In this document: piece after piece, positions 52,716 to 61,014 of the stretch | How the letters are laid out: every line of letters begins with the position of its first letter | Numbering within the stretch: the stretch's first letter is position 1 | Assembly (NCBI RefSeq): GCF_014648775.1 | Contig: NZ_BMRT01000001.1 | Location: 930,001 to 994,000, forward strand | Direction: 5' to 3' | DNA: 64,000 bases | Origin: Streptomyces abikoensis | Lineage (GTDB): Bacteria > Actinomycetota > Actinomycetes > Streptomycetales > Streptomycetaceae | Translations under genes and position numbers: made by a program | Notes under the pieces: model-generated | Seen by the model: the letters and a program-made list of their open reading frames with translations, nothing else | The model's database searches: none | What the model was told of the DNA's origin: nothing

Positions 52716-54497
52716 ATGGCGGATCGCACACGCAGAGGGTTCATCGGCGGCGCGGCGGCCGTCACGGCGACGGCGGCACTCGCGGGAAAGGCCCACGCCG
52801 CGCCCCACGCCGCGCCCAGCGGCGCCGCCAAGAAGGCCGGACGGCGCGTCGCCGTTCTCGGGGGTGGTGTCGCCGGGCTGACGGCCGCCCATGAACTGGC
52901 CGAGCGCGGCTTCGAGGTGACGGTCTACGAGCGCAAGTCCGCGCTCGGCGGCAAGGCGCGCAGCATGGACGTGCCGGGCAGCGCGAAGGGCGGCCGCAAG
53001 CCCCTGCCCGGCGAGCACGGCTTCCGTTTCATCCCGGGTTTCTACCGCAATCTCCCCGATACCCTGCGCAGAATCCCCTTCAAGGGCAACGCGAACGGCT
53101 GTCACGACAACCTCGTGCCCTCCAGCGAGGTCATGCTGGCCCGCACCGGCGGGCGGGAGGACCTCCGCATCCCCTTCGGCGCCATCGGCTCGCCGCCGCC
53201 CGTCCTCACCCCGGACGCGCTGCTGCGGGCGTTGACGGCCTTCTGCGAGACGTTCTCCCGGCTGCGTGCCCATGAGATCGCGTACTTCGCGAACCGGCTG
53301 CTGGTCTGGTTCACCAGCGGCGAGCGCCGCCGGCTGGAGTCCTGGGAGCGCGTCCCGTGGCTGGAGTTCACCGGAGCCGCGCGGATGTCGGCCGACTACC
53401 GGCAGCTGCTGGCCATCGGCATCACCCGCAACATCGTGGCGACCAAGGCCGAGGTCGCCAGCACCCGGACCGTCGCGACCTGCGTCGAGGCCTTCCTCTA
53501 CAACGCGCTGGGCCGGGGCGCCGACGGCGAGCCCGACCGGGTCCTCGACGCGCCCACCAACGAGGCGTGGATCGACCCGTGGACCGACCGTCTGCGCGCG
53601 CTGGGCGTGGTGTTCCACACCGGCTGGTCCGTGACGGACCTGCGGCTGGAGGGGGGACGGATCACCGAGGCCGTACTGGAGGACGCGGGCGGCGCCCGGC
53701 AGGCGGTGACCGCCGACCACTTCGTCTCCGCGATGCCGGTCGAACACGCCCGGCGGACCTGGAACGAGCAGGTCCGCGCGGCCGACCCCCAGCTCGCGCG
53801 CTGCGACAGACTCCAGACGGACTGGATGACGGGCATCCAGTTCTACCTCACCGAACCCACCCCGATCATCCACGGCCACATCAACCACATCGACACCCCC
53901 TGGTCCATCACCTCCGTCAGCCAGGCCCAGTACTGGCGCGGCCGGGACTTCCGGGCCGACTACGGCGACGGCACGGTCGCGGACTGCCTCTCCGTGGACG
54001 TCTCCGAATGGGACCGCCCCGGCATCCTCTACGGCAAACCCGCCAAACGCTGTACCCGCGAGGAGGTCGCCCGCGAGGTCTGGGCCCAGATGAAGGCCGG
54101 ACTCAACGACACCGGGCGCCCGGTGCTGCGCGACGCGACGCTCCACTCGTGGTTCCTGGACCCGGCCGTGGAGCTGGACGGCACCCGCGCGAGCAACGAC
54201 GAACAGCTCTTCATCCACCCCACCGGCACCTGGTACGACCGCCCCCAGGCCCGCACCGCCATCCCCAACCTCTTCCTCGCCGGGGACTACGTGGCCGTCG
54301 ACATCGACCTGGCCACCATGGAGGGCGCCAACGCCGCCGCGCGCGCCGCCGTCAACGCCCTCCTGGACGAGACCGGCTCCCGCGCCGAGCGCTGCGCCGT
54401 CATCCCCCTCTACCGGGCACCGGAACTGGAGCCGTTCCGGCGGCAGGACGAACTCCGGCACCGGCTGGGCCTGCGCAACGTCTTCGACCTGGGCTAG
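52716..54497 (+). CDS. Tat-exported FAD-dependent oxidoreductase (phytoene-desaturase/HpnE-like)
   Basis: The 593-aa protein starts with a twin-arginine signal (RTRRGFIGGAAAVTATAALAG) and then an FAD Rossmann motif VAVLGGGVAGLTAAHELAERGF. GGKARSMDV and EHGFRFIPGFYRNL follow, as in amine-oxidase/phytoene-desaturase-fold proteins such as hydroxysqualene dehydroxylase. The C-terminal FAD motif is LFLAGDYVAVDIDLATMEGA. The unusual export signal suggests it is folded with FAD and moved out by Tat. The substrate is unknown. ATG at 52716 follows AGGGGG. Its 3' end abuts an inverted-repeat-flanked element. Confidence 0.85.
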   Translation: MADRTRRGFIGGAAAVTATAALAGKAHAAPHAAPSGAAKKAGRRVAVLGGGVAGLTAAHELAERGFEVTVYERKSALGGKARSMDVPGSAKGGRKPLPGEHGFRFIPGFYRNLPDTLRRIPFKGNANGCHDNLVPSSEVMLARTGGREDLRIPFGAIGSPPPVLTPDALLRALTAFCETFSRLRAHEIAYFANRLLVWFTSGERRRLESWERVPWLEFTGAARMSADYRQLLAIGITRNIVATKAEVASTRTVATCVEAFLYNALGRGADGEPDRVLDAPTNEAWIDPWTDRLRALGVVFHTGWSVTDLRLEGGRITEAVLEDAGGARQAVTADHFVSAMPVEHARRTWNEQVRAADPQLARCDRLQTDWMTGIQFYLTEPTPIIHGHINHIDTPWSITSVSQAQYWRGRDFRADYGDGTVADCLSVDVSEWDRPGILYGKPAKRCTREEVAREVWAQMKAGLNDTGRPVLRDATLHSWFLDPAVELDGTRASNDEQLFIHPTGTWYDRPQARTAIPNLFLAGDYVAVDIDLATMEGANAAARAAVNALLDETGSRAERCAVIPLYRAPELEPFRRQDELRHRLGLRNVFDLG

Positions 54498-54632
54498 GCC
54501 GTGTCCGGCGGATCTTCGTCACGCGCCACCACGGCGCCCCGTAGGGGCGCGGGGAACTGCGCGATCGGCCGACGACGGCCCGCAGCCGACACCCCACCCC
54601 CGGGGCCCGGGCATGATCCGCCGGACACGGCC
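54497..54632. mobile_element. 136-bp MITE-like element carrying the dispersed repeat (copy 4)
   Basis: GGCCGTGTCCGGCGGATC at 54497-54514 is mirrored perfectly by GATCCGCCGGACACGGCC at 54615-54632. Between the 18-bp terminal inverted repeats lies the arm GGGGCGCGGGGAACTGCG plus CGA (54544-54564) and the same CCGACGACGGCCCGCAGCC segment as copy 1. No coding sequence is inside. The left inverted repeat begins at the last base of the upstream stop codon. No clear target-site duplication is visible. Confidence 0.65.
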
Positions 54633-54708
54633 CAGTGCGGGGCGTGACCGCCGCGACGAGCGGTCTCCCGGACCCGAGTGCGCGGGTCCGGGAGACCGCC
54701 CGTCGTTC

Positions 54709-57102
54709 TCAGGGCCGCAACGGGCCCTCGCAGGTGAAGTCCGCGGTGCCCGCCCTGCCGTCGGACCAGATGTCGACGGCTCCGAAGGAGCAGTTCATGT
54801 CCGAGAGGTTGTTGGCCGCCGGGGCGGCGCGGTCGAGGATGAAGTAGTCGACGGTGCCGGCCATGTCGCTGAAGACGTGGTCGGGGCTGCCGCTGTCGGA
54901 GAGGTTGGCGGTGATCCGGCCCGTGCAGGTGAAGCGCGGCTTGCCGGTGGTGTCGCCGTTGCCGGCGCAGGACGACGGGGTGATCCCGGTGGCGCTCGCG
55001 AAGGCCGCGCCGACCTGGTCGGCGGCCGCGTGGGTCAGCGAGCCCACGGGGGTGTAGTGGGTGTCGGGGACGTAGAGGTGGTCGACGTCGCGGATCTGCT
55101 CGTCGAGGAAGGCGTCGTACTCGCGCTGGATGGCGGCGTCCTTGCCCATGCGGGTGCGCCAGGCGTCGAAGCCCTTGGGGTCGTCGGCGCGCTCGTATCC
55201 GTACATCTCCCGCAGCAGCGAGGGGTGCTCGCGCCACAGGAACTCGAAGAACGTGCCCGCGTAGTTGTAGAAGCGGAAGCCGTCGCCGTCGTAGGTGGCG
55301 TGAAGGAACCGGTCGACGCTCATCCGGGGCTTGCCGCCGGCGGTGTCGGCGATGATGCCCTTGACCAGGGACTTGCGGACCTTGATGCCCTCGCCGCGGG
55401 TGGCGCCGTCGAAGAACTCGGCGGTGCCCTCGTCCATGGCGGTGGTCAGGTCGCCCTGGTACCAGGGGCCTTCGCCGAACATGCCGGGGACGGCCCAGCG
55501 GCCGTTGAGGTAGTGGGTGTACTCGTGGCGGAAGAGCTCCTCGAGGGTGAGGCTGGAGTCCTGGGGGACGCGGCGCTGGTAGGTGTAGAAGGTGGCGCCC
55601 TGTTCGATGTAGACGCCGCCGTTTTTGGTGCCCATGCCGGTCAGGAGGGGGTGGAGCACCTCGTAGTCGGCGCGTGAGGCGTAGAGGTGGATGTGGAGGG
55701 TGGCGTTGGGGTCGCCGGCCAGCGGGACGTCGGTGCCGAGCACCCGGAAGAACTGGGCCTTGACCTGCTTGCTCGCGTAGTAGAGCTGGTCGACGGTGGC
55801 CTGGTCGAGGGCGGTGCGGACCTCGATGCCACCCTTGTCGTAGGTGTAGGTGCGCGGGAAGACCCGGGCCTCTATCTGGGGCTTGCAGACGTTGTAAGGG
55901 GCGCACGCCTCGTAGGTGTTGAGCCAGGAGGCGAGGGAGGCCCAGGGGGCGCTGAGATCGCCGAAGTTGGTCTCGGCGGTCTTCAGCAGCGCGCCGAGGT
56001 CGGTGGTGATCGCGGGACGCAGGCCGTCGACCTGGCCGAAGCGCCCGTACTCGCTCAGGGCGTCGCGGACCGTCCAGGCGTTGGCCGTGCCCTTGAGGTG
56101 GGTGTGGCCGGAGAAGGCGCGGAAGGCGGCGCGGTAGCCGGGGTCGGCGGCCACGGCCCCGTGGAAGGCGGTGTCCTTGTTGCCGGGGTAGACGCCGAGG
56201 TAGTTGACGGTGAGGGCGGCGAGGGCCGCACCGCCCCAGGACGGGTCGCCGGCGGTGGGCCGGCCGGGGCCCATGGTGGCCAGGGTCTTGGTGACGAGGC
56301 CGAGTTGGTGCTGGCGCAGGCCGGGCGCGCTGCCGGCGGTGAGGGCCTCGCGGAGGGTCTCGGCGTTCTGCCGGGTGACGTCGAAGGTGTGGGCGGCGGT
56401 TCCGTACGCGTCCGTGGCGCGGCGCATGGCGTCGACGGTCGCGGGGTCGGTGAGGTCGATCTCGTCGTGGGAGAAGTCGTGGTAGACGGCGGCGTGGAGG
56501 TAGGTGAAGAGCTCCAGGAGGTGGCTCGCGTCGTCCCCGGTGTGCCGGGGGGCGAGCTCGGCGGCGCGCCGGGCGACGGCCTGGACGTGGGGGCGGGAGA
56601 GGACGGGGACGAGGCGGGCGTCCCAGGTCCAGATCAGGCCGCGCAGACAGCCGTCCGCGGTGACGGCGGGGTCGGTGAGGAAGTCCGCGAGCTGGTCGGG
56701 GCCGAGCCGGGTGAGGCCGTCGAGGGTGCAGGGGACGGAGCCGCGCAGGGCCGGGCCGCCGGTGGGTCTGCCGGGGCTGGCGGGGCTGCTGGATCTGTCA
56801 GGTCTGGCTGAGCTGTCGGGGCTTCCGGAGGCGAGGTCGCCGGGTATCCGGCCCGGTTCGGCCCGCTCGCCGCCGGGGACGGGGGTGCGGGTGGTACTCC
56901 TGGGCGGGGCGGCGAGCCTGTCGACCTCGTCGCGCGGGTCGTGGACCGGGGCCGTACCGGTGGCGGTCCCGGTGGCGGGCGCGGGTGTCCGGGCGGACGG
57001 TCGGGCGGGTCCGGCCTGGGCGGCCTGGGCCGTCGGCAGGGCGAGAGCGGCCGCCAGGGCGGCGGCCAGCAGCCCCTTGCGCACTGTGCGTAGCGCGTAC
57101 AC
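54709..57102 (-). CDS. secreted M9-family metallopeptidase (collagenase type)
   Basis: This 797-aa secreted zinc protease has an N-terminal Sec signal (LLAAALAAALALPTAQAAQA), a Pro/Thr/Ser-rich propeptide-like stretch, an activator domain, and a catalytic domain with HEYTH at residues 526-530 and the downstream Glu of MDEGTAEFF. These fit the gluzincin HExxH...E arrangement of M9 collagenases. A C-terminal domain with four Cys follows (SSCAGNGD, FTCTG, MNCSFG, FTCEG). GTG at 57102 follows GAGGAGAA. Its promoter region faces the TetR gene across about 160 nt. Confidence 0.92.
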   Translation of the reverse strand: MYALRTVRKGLLAAALAAALALPTAQAAQAGPARPSARTPAPATGTATGTAPVHDPRDEVDRLAAPPRSTTRTPVPGGERAEPGRIPGDLASGSPDSSARPDRSSSPASPGRPTGGPALRGSVPCTLDGLTRLGPDQLADFLTDPAVTADGCLRGLIWTWDARLVPVLSRPHVQAVARRAAELAPRHTGDDASHLLELFTYLHAAVYHDFSHDEIDLTDPATVDAMRRATDAYGTAAHTFDVTRQNAETLREALTAGSAPGLRQHQLGLVTKTLATMGPGRPTAGDPSWGGAALAALTVNYLGVYPGNKDTAFHGAVAADPGYRAAFRAFSGHTHLKGTANAWTVRDALSEYGRFGQVDGLRPAITTDLGALLKTAETNFGDLSAPWASLASWLNTYEACAPYNVCKPQIEARVFPRTYTYDKGGIEVRTALDQATVDQLYYASKQVKAQFFRVLGTDVPLAGDPNATLHIHLYASRADYEVLHPLLTGMGTKNGGVYIEQGATFYTYQRRVPQDSSLTLEELFRHEYTHYLNGRWAVPGMFGEGPWYQGDLTTAMDEGTAEFFDGATRGEGIKVRKSLVKGIIADTAGGKPRMSVDRFLHATYDGDGFRFYNYAGTFFEFLWREHPSLLREMYGYERADDPKGFDAWRTRMGKDAAIQREYDAFLDEQIRDVDHLYVPDTHYTPVGSLTHAAADQVGAAFASATGITPSSCAGNGDTTGKPRFTCTGRITANLSDSGSPDHVFSDMAGTVDYFILDRAAPAANNLSDMNCSFGAVDIWSDGRAGTADFTCEGPLRP

Positions 57103-57210
57103 CGGTTCTCCTCAGGGGGGTTGATGTTGCGTCAGCTACGAGTGACGTGCGGCGTACCATAGTAATGTGACATTTCACTGACAACCCATAAGACCGCGAT
57201 GGACGAACTC

Positions 57211-57241
57211 TTGACCGATCGTTGATTCTTGACCGGTCGTT
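57211..57241. promoter_or_regulatory. two TetR operator-like direct repeats upstream of tetR
   Basis: TTGACCGATCGTT at 57211-57223 and TTGACCGGTCGTT at 57229-57241 are spaced 18 bp apart just before the tetR start (57266). Each contains the near-palindrome ACCGATCG or ACCGGTCG. A third copy precedes the SDR gene. Confidence 0.75.
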
Positions 57242-57265
57242 CTGGATACGCCTAAGATCGAAAAC

Positions 57266-57847
57266 GTGGCCAGGACCAAGGAATTCGATCCGGACACCGC
57301 CCTCCAGTCGGCCCTCGAACTGTTCTGGGAGCGCGGCTACGAGGCGACGTCGATGGCGGACCTCGTGGAGCGCCTCGGCATCGCCCGGGCGAGCCTCTAC
57401 GCGACGTTCGGCGGCAAGCGCGACCTCTACCTCAAGGCCCTGGAGCGCTACGGCGAGCAGCAGGGCCCGCGCTTCATGGCCGAGCTGGCCCAGCCGGGCC
57501 CGGCACTGCCCGCCGTCCGCGCCGTGGTGCGCCGCTTCGCCGCCGAGTCGGCCGGCGCATCGTCCCGGCTCGGCTGCTTCGTGACGAACACGGCCGTGGA
57601 GCTGGGCCCGCGCGACCCGGTCGCGGCGCGCCGGGTCGAGCAGAGCTGGCACCACGTCGAGGCGGCACTGACCTCGGCCCTGATGCGGGCCGCGGCGCAG
57701 GGCGAACTCCCCCCGGACCGCGACCCGGTGGCGCTCGCCCGGATGCTCCTGGTCTTCCTGCAGGGCCTGCGCGTGATCGGCCGGCTCGACACCGGACCGG
57801 GCCTGGCGCGCGACGCCGCCGAGCAGGTACTGGCCCTGCTGGACTGA
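57266..57847 (+). CDS. TetR-family transcriptional regulator
   Basis: The 193-aa protein has an N-terminal helix-turn-helix: FDPDTALQSALELFWERGYEATSMADLVERLGIARASLYATFGGKRDLYLKAL. The C-terminal ligand domain has GCFVTNTAVELGPRD, of the AcrR/TetR_C_16-like group often paired with dehydrogenases. Two operator-like repeats before its own start and one before the following SDR gene indicate autorepression and control of that gene. The GTG start at 57266 has no strong ribosome site and may be nearly leaderless. Confidence 0.93.
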   Translation: MARTKEFDPDTALQSALELFWERGYEATSMADLVERLGIARASLYATFGGKRDLYLKALERYGEQQGPRFMAELAQPGPALPAVRAVVRRFAAESAGASSRLGCFVTNTAVELGPRDPVAARRVEQSWHHVEAALTSALMRAAAQGELPPDRDPVALARMLLVFLQGLRVIGRLDTGPGLARDAAEQVLALLD

Positions 57848-57917
57848 CAACACCTGCTGGACCGGCGCACCGCGAGGAGCGCTTTCCGTGACCCCGCGCT
57901 CCTTCATGCCCAAATTC

Positions 57918-57931
57918 AAGACCGATCGTTC
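57918..57931. promoter_or_regulatory. third TetR operator-like site, before the SDR gene
   Basis: AAGACCGATCGTTC (57918-57931) repeats the GACCGATCGTT core found twice before tetR. It lies 37-51 nt upstream of the SDR start, in promoter position. Confidence 0.7.
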
Positions 57932-57968
57932 TTTTATCTTTGTTCGCGTTATCCGAGGAGTCATCGAC

Positions 57969-58730
57969 ATGACCACGCGTTTCTCCGGCAGGACCGTCCT
58001 CGTCACGGGTGGTGGCACCCGCATCGGCCGGGCCGTCGCGCTCGCCTTCGCCCGGGAGGGTGCCCGGGTCGTGGTCGCGGGCCGGCGGGCCGAGCCGCTC
58101 CGGGAGACCGTCGCCGCCGTCGAGGCGGCGGGCGGCGAGGCCACGGCCGTCACCGCCGACGTGACCCGGCCGGCCGACGTCGAGGCCCTGGTCGAGCGGA
58201 CGGTGCGGCGGTACGGCGGCCTGGACGTGGCCGTGAACAACGTCGGCGTGTTCGTCCCGCCCGCCAAGGTCGCCGACCTCCCGGAGGACGACTGGCACAC
58301 CGTGCTGGCCACGAACCTCACGGGCGTCTGGCTGTCGATGAAGCACGAGATCGCGCACATGCGGGCCAACGGCGGTGGCGCCATCGTCAACATCTCGTCC
58401 AACCTCGGCGCGCACCTGCGCGTCCCGGGGCTCGGCGCGTACGCCGCGAGCAAGGCCGCCGTCTCGGCGCTCACCCGCAGCGCGGCCCTCGACCACATCG
58501 GCGAGGGAGTGCGGATCAACGCTGTGAGCCCGGGGCCCATCGAGACCACGATGTCCTCGCGGCCCGGCGAGTCGGCCGACGAGAAGGCCGAGCGGATGCG
58601 CCGCGACGTCCCGGCCGGCCGCGCGGGCAGCCCCGAGGAGGTCGCCGCCGCGGTGCTCCACCTGGCCTCCGACGAGGCCGCCTACACGGTCGGCACGGAG
58701 CTCGTCCTGGACGGCGGCGTCACGGCCTGA
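57969..58730 (+). CDS. short-chain dehydrogenase/reductase
   Basis: The 253-aa SDR has the NAD(P) motif VLVTGGGTRIGRAVALAF, the NNVGV variant of the NNAG strand, catalytic Ser in NISSN, the YAASKAAVSALTRS (YxxxK) motif and SPGPIETTM. It ends with GTELVLDGG, as usual for classical SDRs. The acidic/basic pattern after strand 2 (AGRRAEPLRE) favours NADP(H). ATG at 57969 follows GAGGAG; the longer frame to 57888 lies across the operator. It is probably repressed by the upstream TetR protein. Confidence 0.94.
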   Translation: MTTRFSGRTVLVTGGGTRIGRAVALAFAREGARVVVAGRRAEPLRETVAAVEAAGGEATAVTADVTRPADVEALVERTVRRYGGLDVAVNNVGVFVPPAKVADLPEDDWHTVLATNLTGVWLSMKHEIAHMRANGGGAIVNISSNLGAHLRVPGLGAYAASKAAVSALTRSAALDHIGEGVRINAVSPGPIETTMSSRPGESADEKAERMRRDVPAGRAGSPEEVAAAVLHLASDEAAYTVGTELVLDGGVTA

Positions 58731-58754
58731 GCCGGCCGGGGCATGAGGCCGGGA

Positions 58755-58796
58755 CATGGGGAAGGGGCGGGCCCGAGGGCCCGCCCCTTCCCCATG
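58755..58796. terminator. perfect 20-bp bidirectional hairpin
   Basis: CATGGGGAAGGGGCGGGCCC (58755-58774), loop GA and its exact complement (58777-58796) form a 20-bp stem between the convergent SDR and amino acid permease genes. It is by far the strongest hairpin in the window. Confidence 0.9.
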
Positions 58797-58817
58797 GGTA
58801 CCGCATGGGTACCGCCG

Positions 58818-60203
58818 TTACGCGACCAGCTCCGGCTCGGCGGACTTCTCCGCCGCCGCCACGGGCTCGCCCTCGCGCTCTTCCGCCGCCGGGCGGCGGG
58901 CCGCCATGAACGCGTAGACGAGGATGCCGGCGAGGAGGAACAGTCCGCCCTGGTAGACCGCCGCGTACCCGGCGCCGGCGACCAGCCAGAAGGAGAAACC
59001 GAAGCCGCCGAGCGCGAAGACCATGTCCCGCGCGAACCGGCCCGCGTGGACCTTCTCGCGCTCCCCCTTGAGCAGGAAGAACACCTGCGCGGCGGTGGCC
59101 AGGAGGTAGGGGACGGTCGCCGAGAAGGTGGTGATCAGGACCAGGATCTCGAAGACGCCGCCCGAGCCGGAGACGTAGTTGACGATCGTCAGCAGCGAGG
59201 CCAGCACCGCCGCGGCGAGCACGCCCGCCGTGGGCACCCCGCGCCGCTTCTTCCCGAACATCGCCGGGAACAGGCCGTCCTTGGCGGCCGCGTAGGGCAT
59301 CTGGGCGCTCATGAGCGTCCAGCCGTTGAGCGCGCCCACGATGGAGACGACGGCGGCGAAGGCGATCAGCGTGCCGCCCCACTGGCCGCCGAACATCGCG
59401 TCGACCGCGTCGGAGAAGGGCGCCGTGGACTTGGCGAGCTTGTCGTGCGCGACCGTGCCGAAGACGGCGACGGTGCCGAGCAGATAGACCACGGCGGCGC
59501 CGATGGTGCCGAGCACGCTGGCGCGGCCCACGTTGCGCTCCGGGTCGCGGACCTCGCCCGCGCTCATCGCGGCGGACTCCACACCGATGTAGCTGTAGAG
59601 CAGGATCGCCGCCGAGGCGGACAGACCGCTGGCCCAGCTGCCGCCGCCTTCGGAGAAGGAGCCGAGGTTCTTCGGGTCGAAGAAGAAGAGACCGGCGACG
59701 GCGACGAACAGCAGCGGGATGAACTTCAGCACCGTGGAGATCACCTGCACCGCGCCCACCCAGCGGGTGCCGGCGAGGTTCGCCAGCGCCGGGAGCCACA
59801 GCATGAGCAGGGCGATCACCAGGTCCGTGCTCTTGGAGGACGAGCCCCCGGTGAGCACGTGGAAGTAGCCGACGCCGGCGACGGCGAGGGCGGCGTTGCT
59901 GACCCAGGTCATCGTCCAGTACGACCAGGCGGACAGGAACCCGGCGAAGTCGCCGAACGCCGCGCGCGCATAGACATACGGGCCACCGGTGTGCGGATGG
60001 CGCTCGGCCAGCCGCCCGAAGACGAGGGCGAGGGCGATCGCGCCGATCGTCAGGACACCGAAGGCCAGCAGGCTGACGGTACCGAACGGGGCGACCGAGG
60101 CGGGCAGCAGAAAGATGCCCCCGCCAATGATGTTGCCCATGACCAGGCAGATGGCCGTGGGGAGGCCGAAGCGGCGTGCGGGAGTGCCGTCGGTTTCTTG
60201 CAT
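58818..60203 (-). CDS. APC-family amino acid permease/antiporter
   Basis: The 461-aa protein has twelve hydrophobic helices with the APC signature AICLVMGNIIGGGIFLLPASVAPFG (the GxxxGxGIF helix 1 break), HPHTGGPYVYARAAFGDFAGF and SYIGVESAAMSAGEVRDPERNV. This is similar to arginine/agmatine-type and YjeH-like exchangers. Cytoplasmic ends are Lys/Glu-rich. ATG at 60203 (MQETDGTPARR) gives the usual short N-terminal tail. Two palindromic operator-like sites lie 60-95 nt upstream. Confidence 0.92.
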   Translation of the reverse strand: MQETDGTPARRFGLPTAICLVMGNIIGGGIFLLPASVAPFGTVSLLAFGVLTIGAIALALVFGRLAERHPHTGGPYVYARAAFGDFAGFLSAWSYWTMTWVSNAALAVAGVGYFHVLTGGSSSKSTDLVIALLMLWLPALANLAGTRWVGAVQVISTVLKFIPLLFVAVAGLFFFDPKNLGSFSEGGGSWASGLSASAAILLYSYIGVESAAMSAGEVRDPERNVGRASVLGTIGAAVVYLLGTVAVFGTVAHDKLAKSTAPFSDAVDAMFGGQWGGTLIAFAAVVSIVGALNGWTLMSAQMPYAAAKDGLFPAMFGKKRRGVPTAGVLAAAVLASLLTIVNYVSGSGGVFEILVLITTFSATVPYLLATAAQVFFLLKGEREKVHAGRFARDMVFALGGFGFSFWLVAGAGYAAVYQGGLFLLAGILVYAFMAARRPAAEEREGEPVAAAEKSAEPELVA

Positions 60204-60262
60204 GGAAGGGTGCGCCTCTCGTACTGCGGGCAGGTCGCTGATTCTGTGGCGACTTCGCATGA

Positions 60263-60297
60263 CTGTGCAAGAGCACAGGTATGTGCGACAGCACATA
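60263..60297. promoter_or_regulatory. tandem TGTGC-N4-GCACA operators before the permease gene
   Basis: CTGTGC-AAGA-GCACAG (60263-60278) and TATGTGC-GACA-GCACATA (60280-60297) share the core TGTGC-N4-GCACA, with centres 18 bp apart. They lie 60-95 nt upstream of the permease start. Further upstream (60320-60336) is the AT-rich palindrome AAAATTGAAATTTT, which could be promoter-related. The 276-nt gap holds no gene. Confidence 0.7.
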
Positions 60298-60479
60298 TTG
60301 ACCGCAGTGTGAGACGGCGCAAAATTGAAATTTTTTGTCCCGTGAGGTAGGCCCGGCGGCCGCAAAAGGTGCTGCGATCGACCCCGCGCACCGTGATTCG
60401 TCCACCGCCGCGCGATCAAGCGGAACGGGCCGCTTCGCTCCTGTCGACGGGATTCGCGCCCGCGAGCGGGGGAATCCGG

Positions 60480-60782
60480 TCAGCCGTCCTGCCCCGGGGC
60501 GGGCGGTGCGGGCTCCCCGGGGGGCTCCTCGGGGGGCTTCCCGGGGGGCTTCCCGGGGGGCTTCCCGTCCCGGCCGAGGGTCGGGTCGAGCCCGGAGTCG
60601 TACGTCCCGGATCCCCGGCAGTGGGCGCACTGCCCCGCGCGGTGGACGGTGTCGGCCGGGCCGGCGAAGGGGTCGGCGCCCGGACAGTAGGCCAGTGCCC
60701 GTGTCCCGTACCCGGAGCCGTGGCACCACTGGCACGTCAGCCCCAGCGGGTCCGGACCGGACGGAGATGTGCGCTCGCTCAC
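60480..60782 (-). CDS. small zinc-binding protein with two CxxCxGxG motifs
   Basis: The 100-aa protein has CQWCHGSGYG and CAHCRGSGTY, two CxxCxGxG repeats as in the zinc-binding region of DnaJ, separated by about 30 residues. The C-terminal third is a Gly-Lys-Pro-Pro repeat (GKPPGKPPEEPPGEP) encoded by GGGGGGCTTCC-type repeats. Two motifs would make one zinc site, half of the DnaJ zinc domain. No J-domain is present. It may be a zinc-ribbon adaptor; function unknown. The GTG start at 60782 is tentative. Confidence 0.7.
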   Translation of the reverse strand: MSERTSPSGPDPLGLTCQWCHGSGYGTRALAYCPGADPFAGPADTVHRAGQCAHCRGSGTYDSGLDPTLGRDGKPPGKPPGKPPEEPPGEPAPPAPGQDG

Positions 60783-61014
60783 CGAAACCCGCCCCAGAGC
60801 CGCTCACCGGGCGCCGCCCGCCGATCACCGTTGGTCGCGACCCAGCCTAGACCGCCGGGGCCGCCGCGCCGGGCCCGCGCCGGATGTCACCCGATCGGGT
60901 TGCCTCCCCCATCCGTCCCCTATGGGACAGGACGTCCTTGGGCAGGACACCTCCGGGCAGGACGCCTCAAAGGGCCTCTTCCCAGCCTCTGGCACCCGGT
61001 GCCAGACTCGGAGG

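Noticed and set aside
54497..54632. An intact insertion sequence
   Set aside because: Only 136 bp with no coding capacity and no visible target duplication; at most a miniature or decayed element.
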